NCBI GenBank assembly: GCA_029224185.1
Contig: JANZKI010000027.1
Coordinates: forward strand, 1,798,001-1,862,000
Length of the DNA stretch: 64,000 nt
Source: Karalla daura
Taxonomy: Eukaryota; Chordata; Actinopteri; Chaetodontiformes; Leiognathidae
Direction of reading: 5' to 3'
The notes beneath the pieces were generated by a model. The model was given only the letters and a program-made list of their open reading frames with translations. It was not told the origin of the DNA and made no database searches. Below are positions 9,728-20,600 of the stretch, in pieces; position 1 is the stretch's first letter, and every line of letters begins with the position of its first letter. The translations under genes and the position numbers were made by a program.

Positions 9728-11268
9728 TCAAATGCATTTTCTCAGTTTCGCGTTCGCAGTTCTACAAAAAGGCTCAACTTGGCTGTCGGAACACACATGA
9801 CAGGCATTTTGCTGTGCAGTTGTGGCCAACATGATGCATGTGGTAGAAAGAGTTTCTGACATGCATTTTCTTACAGTTTCACGCTCGTAGTTCTGTGAAA
9901 CGGCCGAAATCGGCTTGGTGAACACTATACAGGCAATTTGCTGTATAGTAGGGGCCAACTGCTGAATCTTGCAGCAAAAGCTTCTCAAATGCATTTTCTC
10001 AGTTTCGCGTTCGCAGTTCTACAAAAAGGCTCAACTTGGCTGTCGGAACACACATGACAGGCATTTTGCTGCGCAGTTGTGGCCAACATGATGCATGTGG
10101 TAGAAAGAGCTTCTGACATGCATTTTCCTACAGTTTCACGCTCGTAGTTCTGTGAAACGGCCGAAATCGGCTTGGTGAACACCATACAGGCAATTTGCTG
10201 TATAGCAGGGGCCAACTGCTGAATCTTGCAGCAAAAGCTTCTCAAATGCATTTTCTCAGTTTCGCGTTCGCAGTTCTACAAAAAGGCTCAACTTGGCTGT
10301 CGGAACCCACATGACAGGCATTTTGCTGTGCAGTTGTGGCCAACATGATGCATGTGGTAGAAAGAGCTTCTGAAATGCATTTTCCTACAGTTTCACGCTC
10401 GTAGTTCTGTGAAACGGCCGAAATCGGCTTGGTGAACACAATACAGGCAATTTGCTGTATAGCAGGGGCCAACTGCTGAATCTTGCAGCAAAAGCTTCTC
10501 AAATGCATTTTCTCAGTTTCGCGTTCGCAGTTCTACAAAAAGGCTCAACTTGGCTGTCGGAACCCACATGACAGGCATTTTGCTGTGCAGTTGTGGCCAA
10601 CATGATGCATGTGGTAGAAAGAGCTTCTGAAATGCATTTTCCTACAGTTTCACGCTCGTAGTTCTGTGAAACGGCCGAAATCGGCGTGGTGAACACAATA
10701 CAGGCAATTTGCTGTATAGCAGGGGCCAACTGCTGAATCTTGCAGCAAAAGCTTCTCAAATGCATTTTCTCAGTTTCGCGTTCGCAGTTCTACAAAAAGG
10801 CTCAACTTGGCTGTCGGAACCCACATGACAGGCATTTTGCTGTGCAGTTGTGGCTAACATGATGCATGTGGTAGAAAGAGCTTCTGAAATGCATTTTCCT
10901 ACAGTTTCACGCTCGTAGTTCTGTGAAATGGCCGAAATCGGCGTAGTGAACACAATACAGGCAATTTGCTGTATAGCAGGGGCCAACTGCTGAATCTTGC
11001 AGCAAAAGCTTCTCAAATGCATTTTCTCAGTTTCGCGTTCGCAGTTCTACAAAAAGGCTCAACTTGGCTGTCGGAACCCACATGACAGGCATTTTGCTGT
11101 GCAGTTGTGGCTAACATGATGCATGTGGTAGAAGAGCTTCTGAAATGCATTTTCCTACAGTTTCACGCTCGTAGTTCTGTGAAATGGCCGAAATCGGCGT
11201 GGTGAACACAATACAGGCAATTTGCTGTATAGCAGGGGCCAACTGCTGAATCTTGCAGCAAAAGCTTC
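9728..11268. repeat. 6-monomer HOR (1,541 bp), copy 1 in unit 1
   Basis: The order is an R-like copy with GAGTTTCTG, a C-type copy, a copy with GGCTTGG and ACAATAC, one with GGCGTGG, a W-type copy (GAAATGGCC), then a 256-bp W-type copy. Length is 6x257-1. Copy 2 is 11269-12809. Copy 3 (12810-13837) lacks the GGCGTGG member and the 256-bp member. Equivalent arrays occur in unit 2 (18719, 20260, 21801), unit 3 (32593, 34134 shortened, 35161) and unit 4 (41070, 42611, 44152). Confidence 0.9.
11013..11268. repeat. 256-bp monomer, W background
   Basis: One A is missing from GTAGAAAGAGC, giving GTAGAAGAGC at the A/B junction, on a copy with GGCTAAC and GAAATGGCC. Seven further 256-bp copies share this background: starts 12554, 20004, 21545, 33878, 34905, 42355 and 43896. 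The 1-bp loss breaks the minus-strand reading frame present in the other copies. Confidence 0.95.
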
Positions 11269-12809
11269 TCAAATGCATTTTCTCAGTTTCGCGTTCGCAG
11301 TTCTACAAAAAGGCTCAACTTGGCTGTCGGAACACACATGACAGGCATTTTGCTGTGCAGTTGTGGCCAACATGATGCATGTGGTGGAAAGAGTTTCTGA
11401 CATGCATTTTCTTACAGTTTCACGCTCGTAGTTCTGTGAAACGGCCGAAATCCGCTTGGTGAACACTATACAGGCAATTTGCTGTATAGTAGGGGCCAAC
11501 TGCTGAATCTTGCAGCAAAAGCTTCTCAAATGCATTTTCTCAGTTTCGCGTTCGCAGTTCTACAAAAAGGCTCAACTTGGCTGTCGGAACACACATGACA
11601 GGCATTTTGCTGCGCAGTTGTGGCCAACATGATGCATGTGGTAGAAAGAGCTTCTGACATGCATTTTCCTACAGTTTCACGCTCGTAGTTCTGTGAAACG
11701 GCCGAAATCGGCTTGGTGAACACCATACAGGCAATTTGCTGTATAGCAGGGGCCAACTGCTGAATCTTGCAGCAAAAGCTTCTCAAATGCATTTTCTCAG
11801 TTTCGCGTTCGCAGTTCTACAAAAAGGCTCAACTTGGCTGTCGGAACCCACATGACAGGCATTTTGCTGTGCAGTTGTGGCCAACATGATGCATGTGGTA
11901 GAAAGAGCTTCTGAAATGCATTTTCCTACAGTTTCACGCTCGTAGTTCTGTGAAACGGCCGAAATCGGCTTGGTGAACACAATACAGGCAATTTGCTGTA
12001 TAGCAGGGGCCAACTGCTGAATCTTGCAGCAAAAGCTTCTCAAATGCATTTTCTCAGTTTCGCGTTCGCAGTTCTACAAAAAGGCTCAACTTGGCTGTCG
12101 GAACCCACATGACAGGCATTTTGCTGTGCAGTTGTGGCCAACATGATGCATGTGGTAGAAAGAGCTTCTGAAATGCATTTTCCTACAGTTTCACGCTCGT
12201 AGTTCTGTGAAACGGCCGAAATCGGCGTGGTGAACACAATACAGGCAATTTGCTGTATAGCAGGGGCCAACTGCTGAATCTTGCAGCAAAAGCTTCTCAA
12301 ATGCATTTTCTCAGTTTCGCGTTCGCAGTTCTACAAAAAGGCTCAACTTGGCTGTCGGAACCCACATGACAGGCATTTTGCTGTGCAGTTGTGGCTAACA
12401 TGATGCATGTGGTAGAAAGAGCTTCTGAAATGCATTTTCCTACAGTTTCACGCTCGTAGTTCTGTGAAATGGCCGAAATCGGCGTAGTGAACACAATACA
12501 GGCAATTTGCTGTATAGCAGGGGCCAACTGCTGAATCTTGCAGCAAAAGCTTCTCAAATGCATTTTCTCAGTTTCGCGTTCGCAGTTCTACAAAAAGGCT
12601 CAACTTGGCTGTCGGAACCCACATGACAGGCATTTTGCTGTGCAGTTGTGGCTAACATGATGCATGTGGTAGAAGAGCTTCTGAAATGCATTTTCCTACA
12701 GTTTCACGCTCGTAGTTCTGTGAAATGGCCGAAATCGGCGTAGTGAACACAATACAGGCAATTTGCTGTATAGCAGGGGCCAACTGCTGAATCTTGCAGC
12801 AAAAGCTTC
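11269..12809. repeat. 6-monomer HOR, copy 2 in unit 1
   Basis: Same member order as 9728-11268; the opening monomer is a full R type (GTGGAAAG, TTCTTAC, ATCCGC, ACTATAC) instead of the R-like first member. The closing 256-bp copy reads GGCGTAGTG where copy 1 reads GGCGTGGTG. Confidence 0.9.
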
Positions 12810-13837
12810 TCAAATGCATTTTCTCAGTTTCGCGTTCGCAGTTCTACAAAAAGGCTCAACTTGGCTGTCGGAACACACATGACAGGCATTTTGCTGTGCA
12901 GTTGTGGCCAACATGATGCATGTGGTGGAAAGAGTTTCTGACATGCATTTTCTTACAGTTTCACGCTCGTAGTTCTGTGAAACGGCCGAAATCCGCTTGG
13001 TGAACACTATACAGGCAATTTGCTGTATAGTAGGGGCCAACTGCTGAATCTTGCAGCAAAAGCTTCTCAAATGCATTTTCTCAGTTTCGCGTTCGCAGTT
13101 CTACAAAAAGGCTCAACTTGGCTGTCGGAACACACATGACAGGCATTTTGCTGCGCAGTTGTGGCCAACATGATGCATGTGGTAGAAAGAGCTTCTGACA
13201 TGCATTTTCCTACAGTTTCACGCTCGTAGTTCTGTGAAACGGCCGAAATCGGCTTGGTGAACACCATACAGGCAATTTGCTGTATAGCAGGGGCCAACTG
13301 CTGAATCTTGCAGCAAAAGCTTCTCAAATGCATTTTCTCAGTTTCGCGTTCGCAGTTCTACAAAAAGGCTCAACTTGGCTGTCGGAACCCACATGACAGG
13401 CATTTTGCTGTGCAGTTGTGGCCAACATGATGCATGTGGTAGAAAGAGCTTCTGAAATGCATTTTCCTACAGTTTCACGCTCGTAGTTCTGTGAAACGGC
13501 CGAAATCGGCTTGGTGAACACAATACAGGCAATTTGCTGTATAGCAGGGGCCAACTGCTGAATCTTGCAGCAAAAGCTTCTCAAATGCATTTTCTCAGTT
13601 TCGCGTTCGCAGTTCTACAAAAAGGCTCAACTTGGCTGTCGGAACCCACATGACAGGCATTTTGCTGTGCAGTTGTGGCTAACATGATGCATGTGGTAGA
13701 AAGAGCTTCTGAAATGCATTTTCCTACAGTTTCACGCTCGTAGTTCTGTGAAATGGCCGAAATCGGCGTAGTGAACACAATACAGGCAATTTGCTGTATA
13801 GCAGGGGCCAACTGCTGAATCTTGCAGCAAAAGCTTC
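12810..13837. repeat. 6-monomer HOR, shortened copy 3 in unit 1
   Basis: Four monomers: R type, C type, the GGCTTGG copy and the W-type copy. The fourth and sixth members of the full order are absent. The same shortened form is found in units 2, 3 and 4, so the loss predates the 9-kb duplication. Confidence 0.85.
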
Positions 13838-14351
13838 TCAAATGCATTTTCTCAGTTTCGCGTTCGCAGTTCTACAAAAAGGCTCAACTTGGCTGTCGGA
13901 ACCCACATGACAGGCATTTTGCTGCGCAGTTGTGGCCAACATGATGCATGTGGTAGAAAGAGCTTCTGACATGCATTTTCCTACAGTTTCACGCTCGTAG
14001 TTCTGTGAAACGGCCGAAATCGGCTTGGTGAACACCATACAGGCAATTTGCTGTATAGTAGGGGCCAACTGCTGAATCTTGCAGCAAAAGCTTCTCAAAT
14101 GCATTTTCTCAGTTTCGCGTTCGCAGTTCTACAAAAAGGCTCAACTTGGCTGTCGGAACCCACATGACAGGCATTTTGCTGTGCAGTTGTGGCCAACATG
14201 ATGCATGTGGTAGAAAGAGCTTCTGAAATGCATTTTCCTACAGTTTCACGCTCGTAGTTCTGTGAAACGGCCGAAATCGGCGTGGTGAACACAATACAGG
14301 CAATTTGCTGTATAGCAGGGGCCAACTGCTGAATCTTGCAGCAAAAGCTTC

Positions 14352-14608
14352 TCAAATGCATTTTCTCAGTTTCGCGTTCGCAGTTCTACAAAAAGGCTCA
14401 ACTTGGCTGTCGGAACCCACATGACAGGCATTTTGCTGTGCAGTTGTGGCCAACATGATGCATGTGGTAGAAAGAGCTTCTGAAATGCATTTTCCTACAG
14501 TTTCACGCTCGTAGTTCTGTGAAACGGCCGAAATCGGCGTAGTGAACACAGTACAGGCAATTTGCTGTATAGCAGGGGCCAACTGCTGCATCTTGCAGCA
14601 AAAACTTC
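14352..14608. repeat. Monomer lacking the HindIII site
   Basis: G-to-A at 14604 changes AAGCTT to AAACTT, and the copy also has CAGTACAGG (G at monomer position 200) and GCTGCATC. Identical copies start at 23343, 36703 and 45694, one per 35-monomer unit. A HindIII digest would give a 514-bp dimer here. Confidence 0.9.
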
Positions 14609-14865
14609 TCAAATGCATTTTCTCAGTTTCGCGTTCGCAGTTCTACAAAAAGGCTCAACTTGGCTGTCGGAACACACATGACAGGCATTTTGCTGTGCAG
14701 TTGTGGCCAACATGATGCATGTGGTGGAAAGAGCTTCTGACATGCATTTTCTTACAGTTTCACGCTCGTAGTTCTGTGAAACGGCCGAAATCCGCTTGGT
14801 GAACACTATACAGGCAATTTGCTGTATAGTAGGGGCCAACTGCTGAATCTTGCAGCAAAAGCTTC

Positions 14866-15122
14866 TCAAATGCATTTTCTCAGTTTCGCGTTCGCAGTTC
14901 TACAAAAAGGCTCAACTTGGCTGTCGGAACACACATGACAGGCATTTTGCTGCGCAGTTGTGGCCAACATGATGCATGTGGTAGAAAGAGCTTCTGACAT
15001 GCATTTTCCTACAGTTTCACGCTCGTAGTTCTGTGAAACGGCCGAAATCGGCTTGGTGAACACCATACAGGCAATTTGCTGTATAGCAGGGGCCAACAAA
15101 TGAATCTTGCAGCAAAAGCTTC
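14866..15122. repeat. C-type monomer with CCAACAAATG
   Basis: Monomer positions 233-235 read AAA (15098-15100) where the usual triplet is TGC. Equivalents start at 23857, 37217 and 46208. The copies at 23857 and 46208 additionally have GCCGCGCAG (C at 23942 and 46293), which separates units 2 and 4 from units 1 and 3. The next monomer (15123) carries AGC at the same triplet. Confidence 0.88.
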
Positions 15123-15893
15123 TCAAATGCATTTTCTCAGTTTTGCGTTCGCAGTTCTACAAAAAGGCTCAACTTGGCTGTCGGAACACACATGACAGGC
15201 ATTTTGCTGTGCAGTTGTGGCCAACATGATGCATGTGGTAGAAAGAGCTTCTGAAATGCATTTTCCTACAGTTTCACGCTCGTAGTTCTGTGAAACGGCC
15301 GAAATCGGCTTGGTGAACACAATACAGGCAATTTGCTGTATAGCAGGGGCCAACAGCTGAATCTTGCAGCAAAAGCTTCTCAAATGCATTTTCTCAGTTT
15401 TGCGTTCGCAGTTCTACAAAAAGGCTCAACTTGGCTGTCGGAACCCACATGACAGGCATTTTGCTGTGCAGTTGTGGCTAACATGATGCATGTGGTAGAA
15501 AGAGCTTCTGAAATGCATTTTCCTACAGTTTCACGCTCGTAGTTCTGTGAAACGGCCGAAATCGGCGTGGTGAACACAATACAGGCAATTTGCTGTATAG
15601 TAGGGGCCAACTGCTGAATCTTGCAGCAAAAGCTTCTCAAATGCATTTTCTCAGTTTCGCGTTCGCAGTTCTACAAAAAGGCTCAACTTGGCTGTCGGAA
15701 CCCACATGACAGGCATTTTGCTGTGCAGTTGTGGCTAACATGATGCATGTGGTAGAAAGAGCTTCTGAAATGCATTTTCCTACAGTTTCACGCTCGTAGT
15801 TCTGTGAAATGGCCGAAATCGGCGTAGTGAACACAATACAGGCAATTTGCTGTATAGCAGGGGCCAACTGCTGAATCTTGCAGCAAAAGCTTC

Positions 15894-16149
15894 TCAAATG
15901 CATTTTCTCAGTTTCGCGTTCGCAGTTCTACAAAAAGGCTCAACTTGGCTGTCGGAACCCACATGACAGGCATTTTGCTGTGCAGTTGTGGCTAACATGA
16001 TGCATGTGGTAGAAGAGCTTCTGAAATGCATTTTCCTACAGTTTCACGCTTGTAGCTCTGTGAAACGGCCGAAATCGGCGTGGTGAAAAAAATACAGGCA
16101 ATTTGCTGTATAGCAGGGGCCAACTGCTGAATCTTGCAGCAAAAGCTTC
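15894..16149. repeat. 256-bp chimeric W/Y monomer with A7 run
   Basis: The front half matches the deleted W background (GGCTAAC, GTAGAAGAGC). The back half matches the Y family (GCTTGTAGCTCTG). GTGAACACAATAC is changed to GTGAAAAAAATAC by two C-to-A differences (monomer positions 196 and 198). Copies start at 24885, 38245 and 47236. Confidence 0.87.
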
Positions 16150-16663
16150 TCAAATGCATTTTCTCAGTTTCGCGTTCGCAGTTCTACAAAAAGGCTCAAC
16201 TTGGCTGTCGGAACCCACATGACAGGCATTTTGCTGTGCAGTTGTGGCCAACATGATGCATGTGGTAGAAAGAGCTTCTGAAATGCATTTTCCTACAGTT
16301 TCACGCTCGTAGTTCTGTGAAACGGCCGAAATCGGCATGGTGAACACAATACAGGCAATTTGCTGTATAGCAGGGGCCAACTGCTGAATCTTGCAGCAAA
16401 AGCTTCTCAAATGCATTTTCTCAGTTTCGCGTTCGCAGTTCTACAAAAAGGCTCAACTTGGCTGTCGGAACCCACATGACAGGCATTTTGCTGTGCAGTT
16501 GTGGCTAACATGATGCATGTGGTAGAAAGAGCTTCTGAAATGCATTTTCCTACAGTTTCACGCTCGTAGTTCTGTGAAACGGCCGAAATCGGCGTAGTGA
16601 ACACAATACAGGCAATTTGCTGTATAGCAGGGGCCAACTGCTGAATCTTGCAGCAAAAGCTTC

Positions 16664-16919
16664 TCAAATGCATTTTCTCAGTTTCGCGTTCGCAGTTCTA
16701 CAAAAAGGCTCAACTTGGCTGTCGGAACCCACATGACAGGCATTTTGCTGTGCAGTTGTGGCCAACATGATGCATGTGGTAGAAGAGCTTCTGAAATGCA
16801 TTTTCCTACAGTTTCACGCTTGTAGCTCTGTGAAACGGCCGAAATCGGCGTGGTGAACACCATACAGGCAATTTGCTGTATAGCAGGGGCCAACTGCTGA
16901 ATCTTGCAGCAAAAGCTTC
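16664..16919. repeat. 256-bp monomer, Y background
   Basis: Combines GTAGAAGAGC (1-bp loss) with GGCCAAC, GCTTGTAGCTCTG and ACACCATAC. Six more copies start at 25655, 39015, 48006, 50061, 56742 and 61367. Full-length Y copies without the loss also exist (3817, 4845, 27196, 28224, 54943, 59311), so the loss is not fixed in this family. Confidence 0.93.
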
Positions 16920-17433
16920 TCAAATGCATTTTCTCAGTTTCGCGTTCGCAGTTCTACAAAAAGGCTCAACTTGGCTGTCGGAACCCACATGACAGGCATT
17001 TTGCTGTGCAGTTGTGGCCAACATGATACATGTGGTAGAAAGAGCTTCTGAAATGCATTTTCCTACAGTTTCACGCTCGTAGTTCTGTGAAACGGCCGAA
17101 ATCGGCTTGGTGAACACAATACAGGCAATTTGCTGTATAGTAGGGGCCAACTGCTGAATCTTGCAGCAAAAGCTTCTCAAATGCATTTTCTCAGTTTCGC
17201 GTTCGCAGTTCTACAAAAAGGCTCAACTTGGCTGTCGGAACACACATGACAGGCATTTTGCTGCGCAGTTGTGGCCAACATGATGCATGTGGTAGAAAGA
17301 GCTTCTGACATGCATTTTCCTACAGTTTCACGCTCGTAGTTCTGTGAAACGGCCGAAATCGGCTTGGTGAACACCATACAGGCAATTTGCTGTATAGTAG
17401 GGGCCAACTGCTGAATCTTGCAGCAAAAGCTTC

Positions 17434-17690
17434 TCAAATGCATTTTCTCAGTTTCGCGTTCGCAGTTCTACAAAAAGGCTCAACTTGGCTGTCGGAACAC
17501 ACATGACAGGCATTTTGCTGTGCAGTTGTGGCCAACATGATGCATGTGGTAGAAAGAGCTTCTGACATGCATTTTCCTACAGTTTCACGCTCGTAGTTCT
17601 GTGAAACGGCCGAAATCCGCTTGGTGAACACTATACAGGCAATTTGCTGTATAGTAGGGGCCAACTGCTGAATCTTGCAGCAAAAGCTTC
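17434..17690. repeat. Chimeric C/R monomer closing HOR unit 1
   Basis: The front has GTAGAAAG, GACATGC and TTCCTAC like the C family; the back has ATCCGC, ACTATAC and TAGTAGG like the R family. The switch lies between monomer positions 144 and 185. The identical chimera closes unit 3 (39785), while unit 2 ends in an ordinary R copy (26425). Confidence 0.85.
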
Positions 17691-20600
17691 TCAAATGCAT
17701 TTTCTCAGTTTCGCGTTCGCAGTTCTACAAAAAGGCTCAACTTGGCTGTCGGAACACACATGACAGGCATTTTGCTGCGCAGTTGTGGCCAACATGATGC
17801 ATGTGGTAGAAAGAGCTTCTGACATGCATTTTCCTACAGTTTCACGCTCGTAGTTCTGTGAAACGGCCGATATCGGCTTGGTGAACACAATACAGGCAAT
17901 TTGCTGTATAGTAGGGGCCAACTGCTGAATCTTGCAGCAAAAGCTTCTCAAATGCATTTTCTCAGTTTCGCGTTCGCAGTTCTACAAAAAGGCTCAACTT
18001 GGCTGTCGGAACACACATGACAGGCATTTTGCTGTGCAGTTGTGGCCAACATGATGCATGTGGTGGAAAGAGTTTCTGACATGCATTTTCTTACAGTTTC
18101 ACGCTCGTAGTTCTGTGAAACGGCCGAAATCCGCTTGGTGAACACTATACAGGCAATTTGCTGTATAGTAGGGGCCAACTGCTGAATCTTGCAGCAAAAG
18201 CTTCTCAAATGCATTTTCTCAGTTTCGCGTTCGCAGTTCTACAAAAAGGCTCAACTTGGCTGTCGGAACACACATGACAGGCATTTTGCTGTGCAGTTGT
18301 GGCCAACATGATGCATGTGGTAGAAAGAGCTTCTGACATGCATTTTCCTACAGTTTCACGCTCGTAGTTCTGTGAAACGGCCGAAATCGGCTTGGTGAAC
18401 ACCATACAGGCAATTTGCTGTATAGCAGGGGCCAACTGCTGAATCTTGCAGCAAAAGCTTCTCAAATGCATTTTCTCAGTTTCGCGTTCGCAGTTCTACA
18501 AAAAGGCTCAACTTGGCTGTCGGAACCCACATGACAGGCATTTTGCTGTGCAGTTGTGGCCAACATGATGCATGTGGTAGAAAGAGCTTCTGAAATGCAT
18601 TTTCCTACAGTTTCACGCTCGTAGTTCTGTGAAACGGCCGAAATCGGCTTGGTGAACACAATACAGGCAATTTGCTGTATAGCAGGGGCCAACTGCTGAA
18701 TCTTGCAGCAAAAGCTTCTCAAATGCATTTTCTCAGTTTCGCGTTCGCAGTTCTACAAAAAGGCTCAACTTGGCTGTCGGAACACACATGACAGGCATTT
18801 TGCTGTGCAGTTGTGGCCAACATGATGCATGTGGTAGAAAGAGTTTCTGACATGCATTTTCTTACAGTTTCACGCTCGTAGTTCTGTGAAACGGCCGAAA
18901 TCGGCTTGGTGAACACTATACAGGCAATTTGCTGTATAGTAGGGGCCAACTGCTGAATCTTGCAGCAAAAGCTTCTCAAATGCATTTTCTCAGTTTCGCG
19001 TTCGCAGTTCTACAAAAAGGCTCAACTTGGCTGTCGGAACACACATGACAGGCATTTTGCTGCGCAGTTGTGGCCAACATGATGCATGTGGTAGAAAGAG
19101 CTTCTGACATGCATTTTCCTACAGTTTCACGCTCGTAGTTCTGTGAAACGGCCGAAATCGGCTTGGTGAACACCATACAGGCAATTTGCTGTATAGTAGG
19201 GGCCAACTGCTGAATCTTGCAGCAAAAGCTTCTCAAATGCATTTTCTCAGTTTCGCGTTCGCAGTTCTACAAAAAGGCTCAACTTGGCTGTCGGAACCCA
19301 CATGACAGGCATTTTGCTGTGCAGTTGTGGCCAACATGATGCATGTGGTAGAAAGAGCTTCTGAAATGCATTTTCCTACAGTTTCACGCTCGTAGTTCTG
19401 TGAAACGGCCGAAATCGGCTTGGTGAACACAATACAGGCAATTTGCTGTATAGCAGGGGCCAACTGCTGAATCTTGCAGCAAAAGCTTCTCAAATGCATT
19501 TTCTCAGTTTCGCGTTCGCAGTTCTACAAAAAGGCTCAACTTGGCTGTCGGAACCCACATGACAGGCATTTTGCTGTGCAGTTGTGGCCAACATGATGCA
19601 TGTGGTAGAAAGAGCTTCTGAAATGCATTTTCCTACAGTTTCACGCTCGTAGTTCTGTGAAACGGCCGAAATCGGCGTGGTGAACACAATACAGGCAATT
19701 TGCTGTATAGCAGGGGCCAACTGCTGAATCTTGCAGCAAAAGCTTCTCAAATGCATTTTCTCAGTTTCGCGTTCGCAGTTCTACAAAAAGGCTCAACTTG
19801 GCTGTCGGAACCCACATGACAGGCATTTTGCTGTGCAGTTGTGGCTAACATGATGCATGTGGTAGAAAGAGCTTCTGAAATGCATTTTCCTACAGTTTCA
19901 CGCTCGTAGTTCTGTGAAATGGCCGAAATCGGCGTAGTGAACACAATACAGGCAATTTGCTGTATAGCAGGGGCCAACTGCTGAATCTTGCAGCAAAAGC
20001 TTCTCAAATGCATTTTCTCAGTTTCGCGTTCGCAGTTCTACAAAAAGGCTCAACTTGGCTGTCGGAACCCACATGACAGGCATTTTGCTGTGCAGTTGTG
20101 GCTAACATGATGCATGTGGTAGAAGAGCTTCTGAAATGCATTTTCCTACAGTTTCACGCTCGTAGTTCTGTGAAATGGCCGAAATCGGCGTGGTGAACAC
20201 AATACAGGCAATTTGCTGTATAGCAGGGGCCAACTGCTGAATCTTGCAGCAAAAGCTTCTCAAATGCATTTTCTCAGTTTCGCGTTCGCAGTTCTACAAA
20301 AAGGCTCAACTTGGCTGTCGGAACACACATGACAGGCATTTTGCTGTGCAGTTGTGGCCAACATGATGCATGTGGTGGAAAGAGTTTCTGACATGCATTT
20401 TCTTACAGTTTCACGCTCGTAGTTCTGTGAAACGGCCGAAATCCGCTTGGTGAACACTATACAGGCAATTTGCTGTATAGTAGGGGCCAACTGCTGAATC
20501 TTGCAGCAAAAGCTTCTCAAATGCATTTTCTCAGTTTCGCGTTCGCAGTTCTACAAAAAGGCTCAACTTGGCTGTCGGAACACACATGACAGGCATTTTG

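Larger units (their letters stand above)
8700..17690. repeat. 35-monomer HOR unit 1 (8,991 bp)
   Basis: Thirty-five monomers, four of them 256 bp (starting 11013, 12554, 15894, 16664), giving 35x257-4 = 8,991. The unit opens with a V-type monomer (GATATC at 8878). It holds the 6-monomer HOR (9728-13837), then single-copy markers: CAGTACAGG with loss of HindIII (14352), CCAACAAATG (14866), CCAACAGCTG (15123), GGTGAAAAAAATAC (15894) and a Y-type 256-bp monomer (16664). Each marker recurs 8,991 bp later in unit 2. The final monomer (17434) is an R-family chimera. Confidence 0.93.

Noticed and set aside
16678..16929. 83-codon frame with a different C-terminal part
   Set aside because: It is the same frame shifted by the 1-bp loss in 256-bp Y-type copies and has no independent support.
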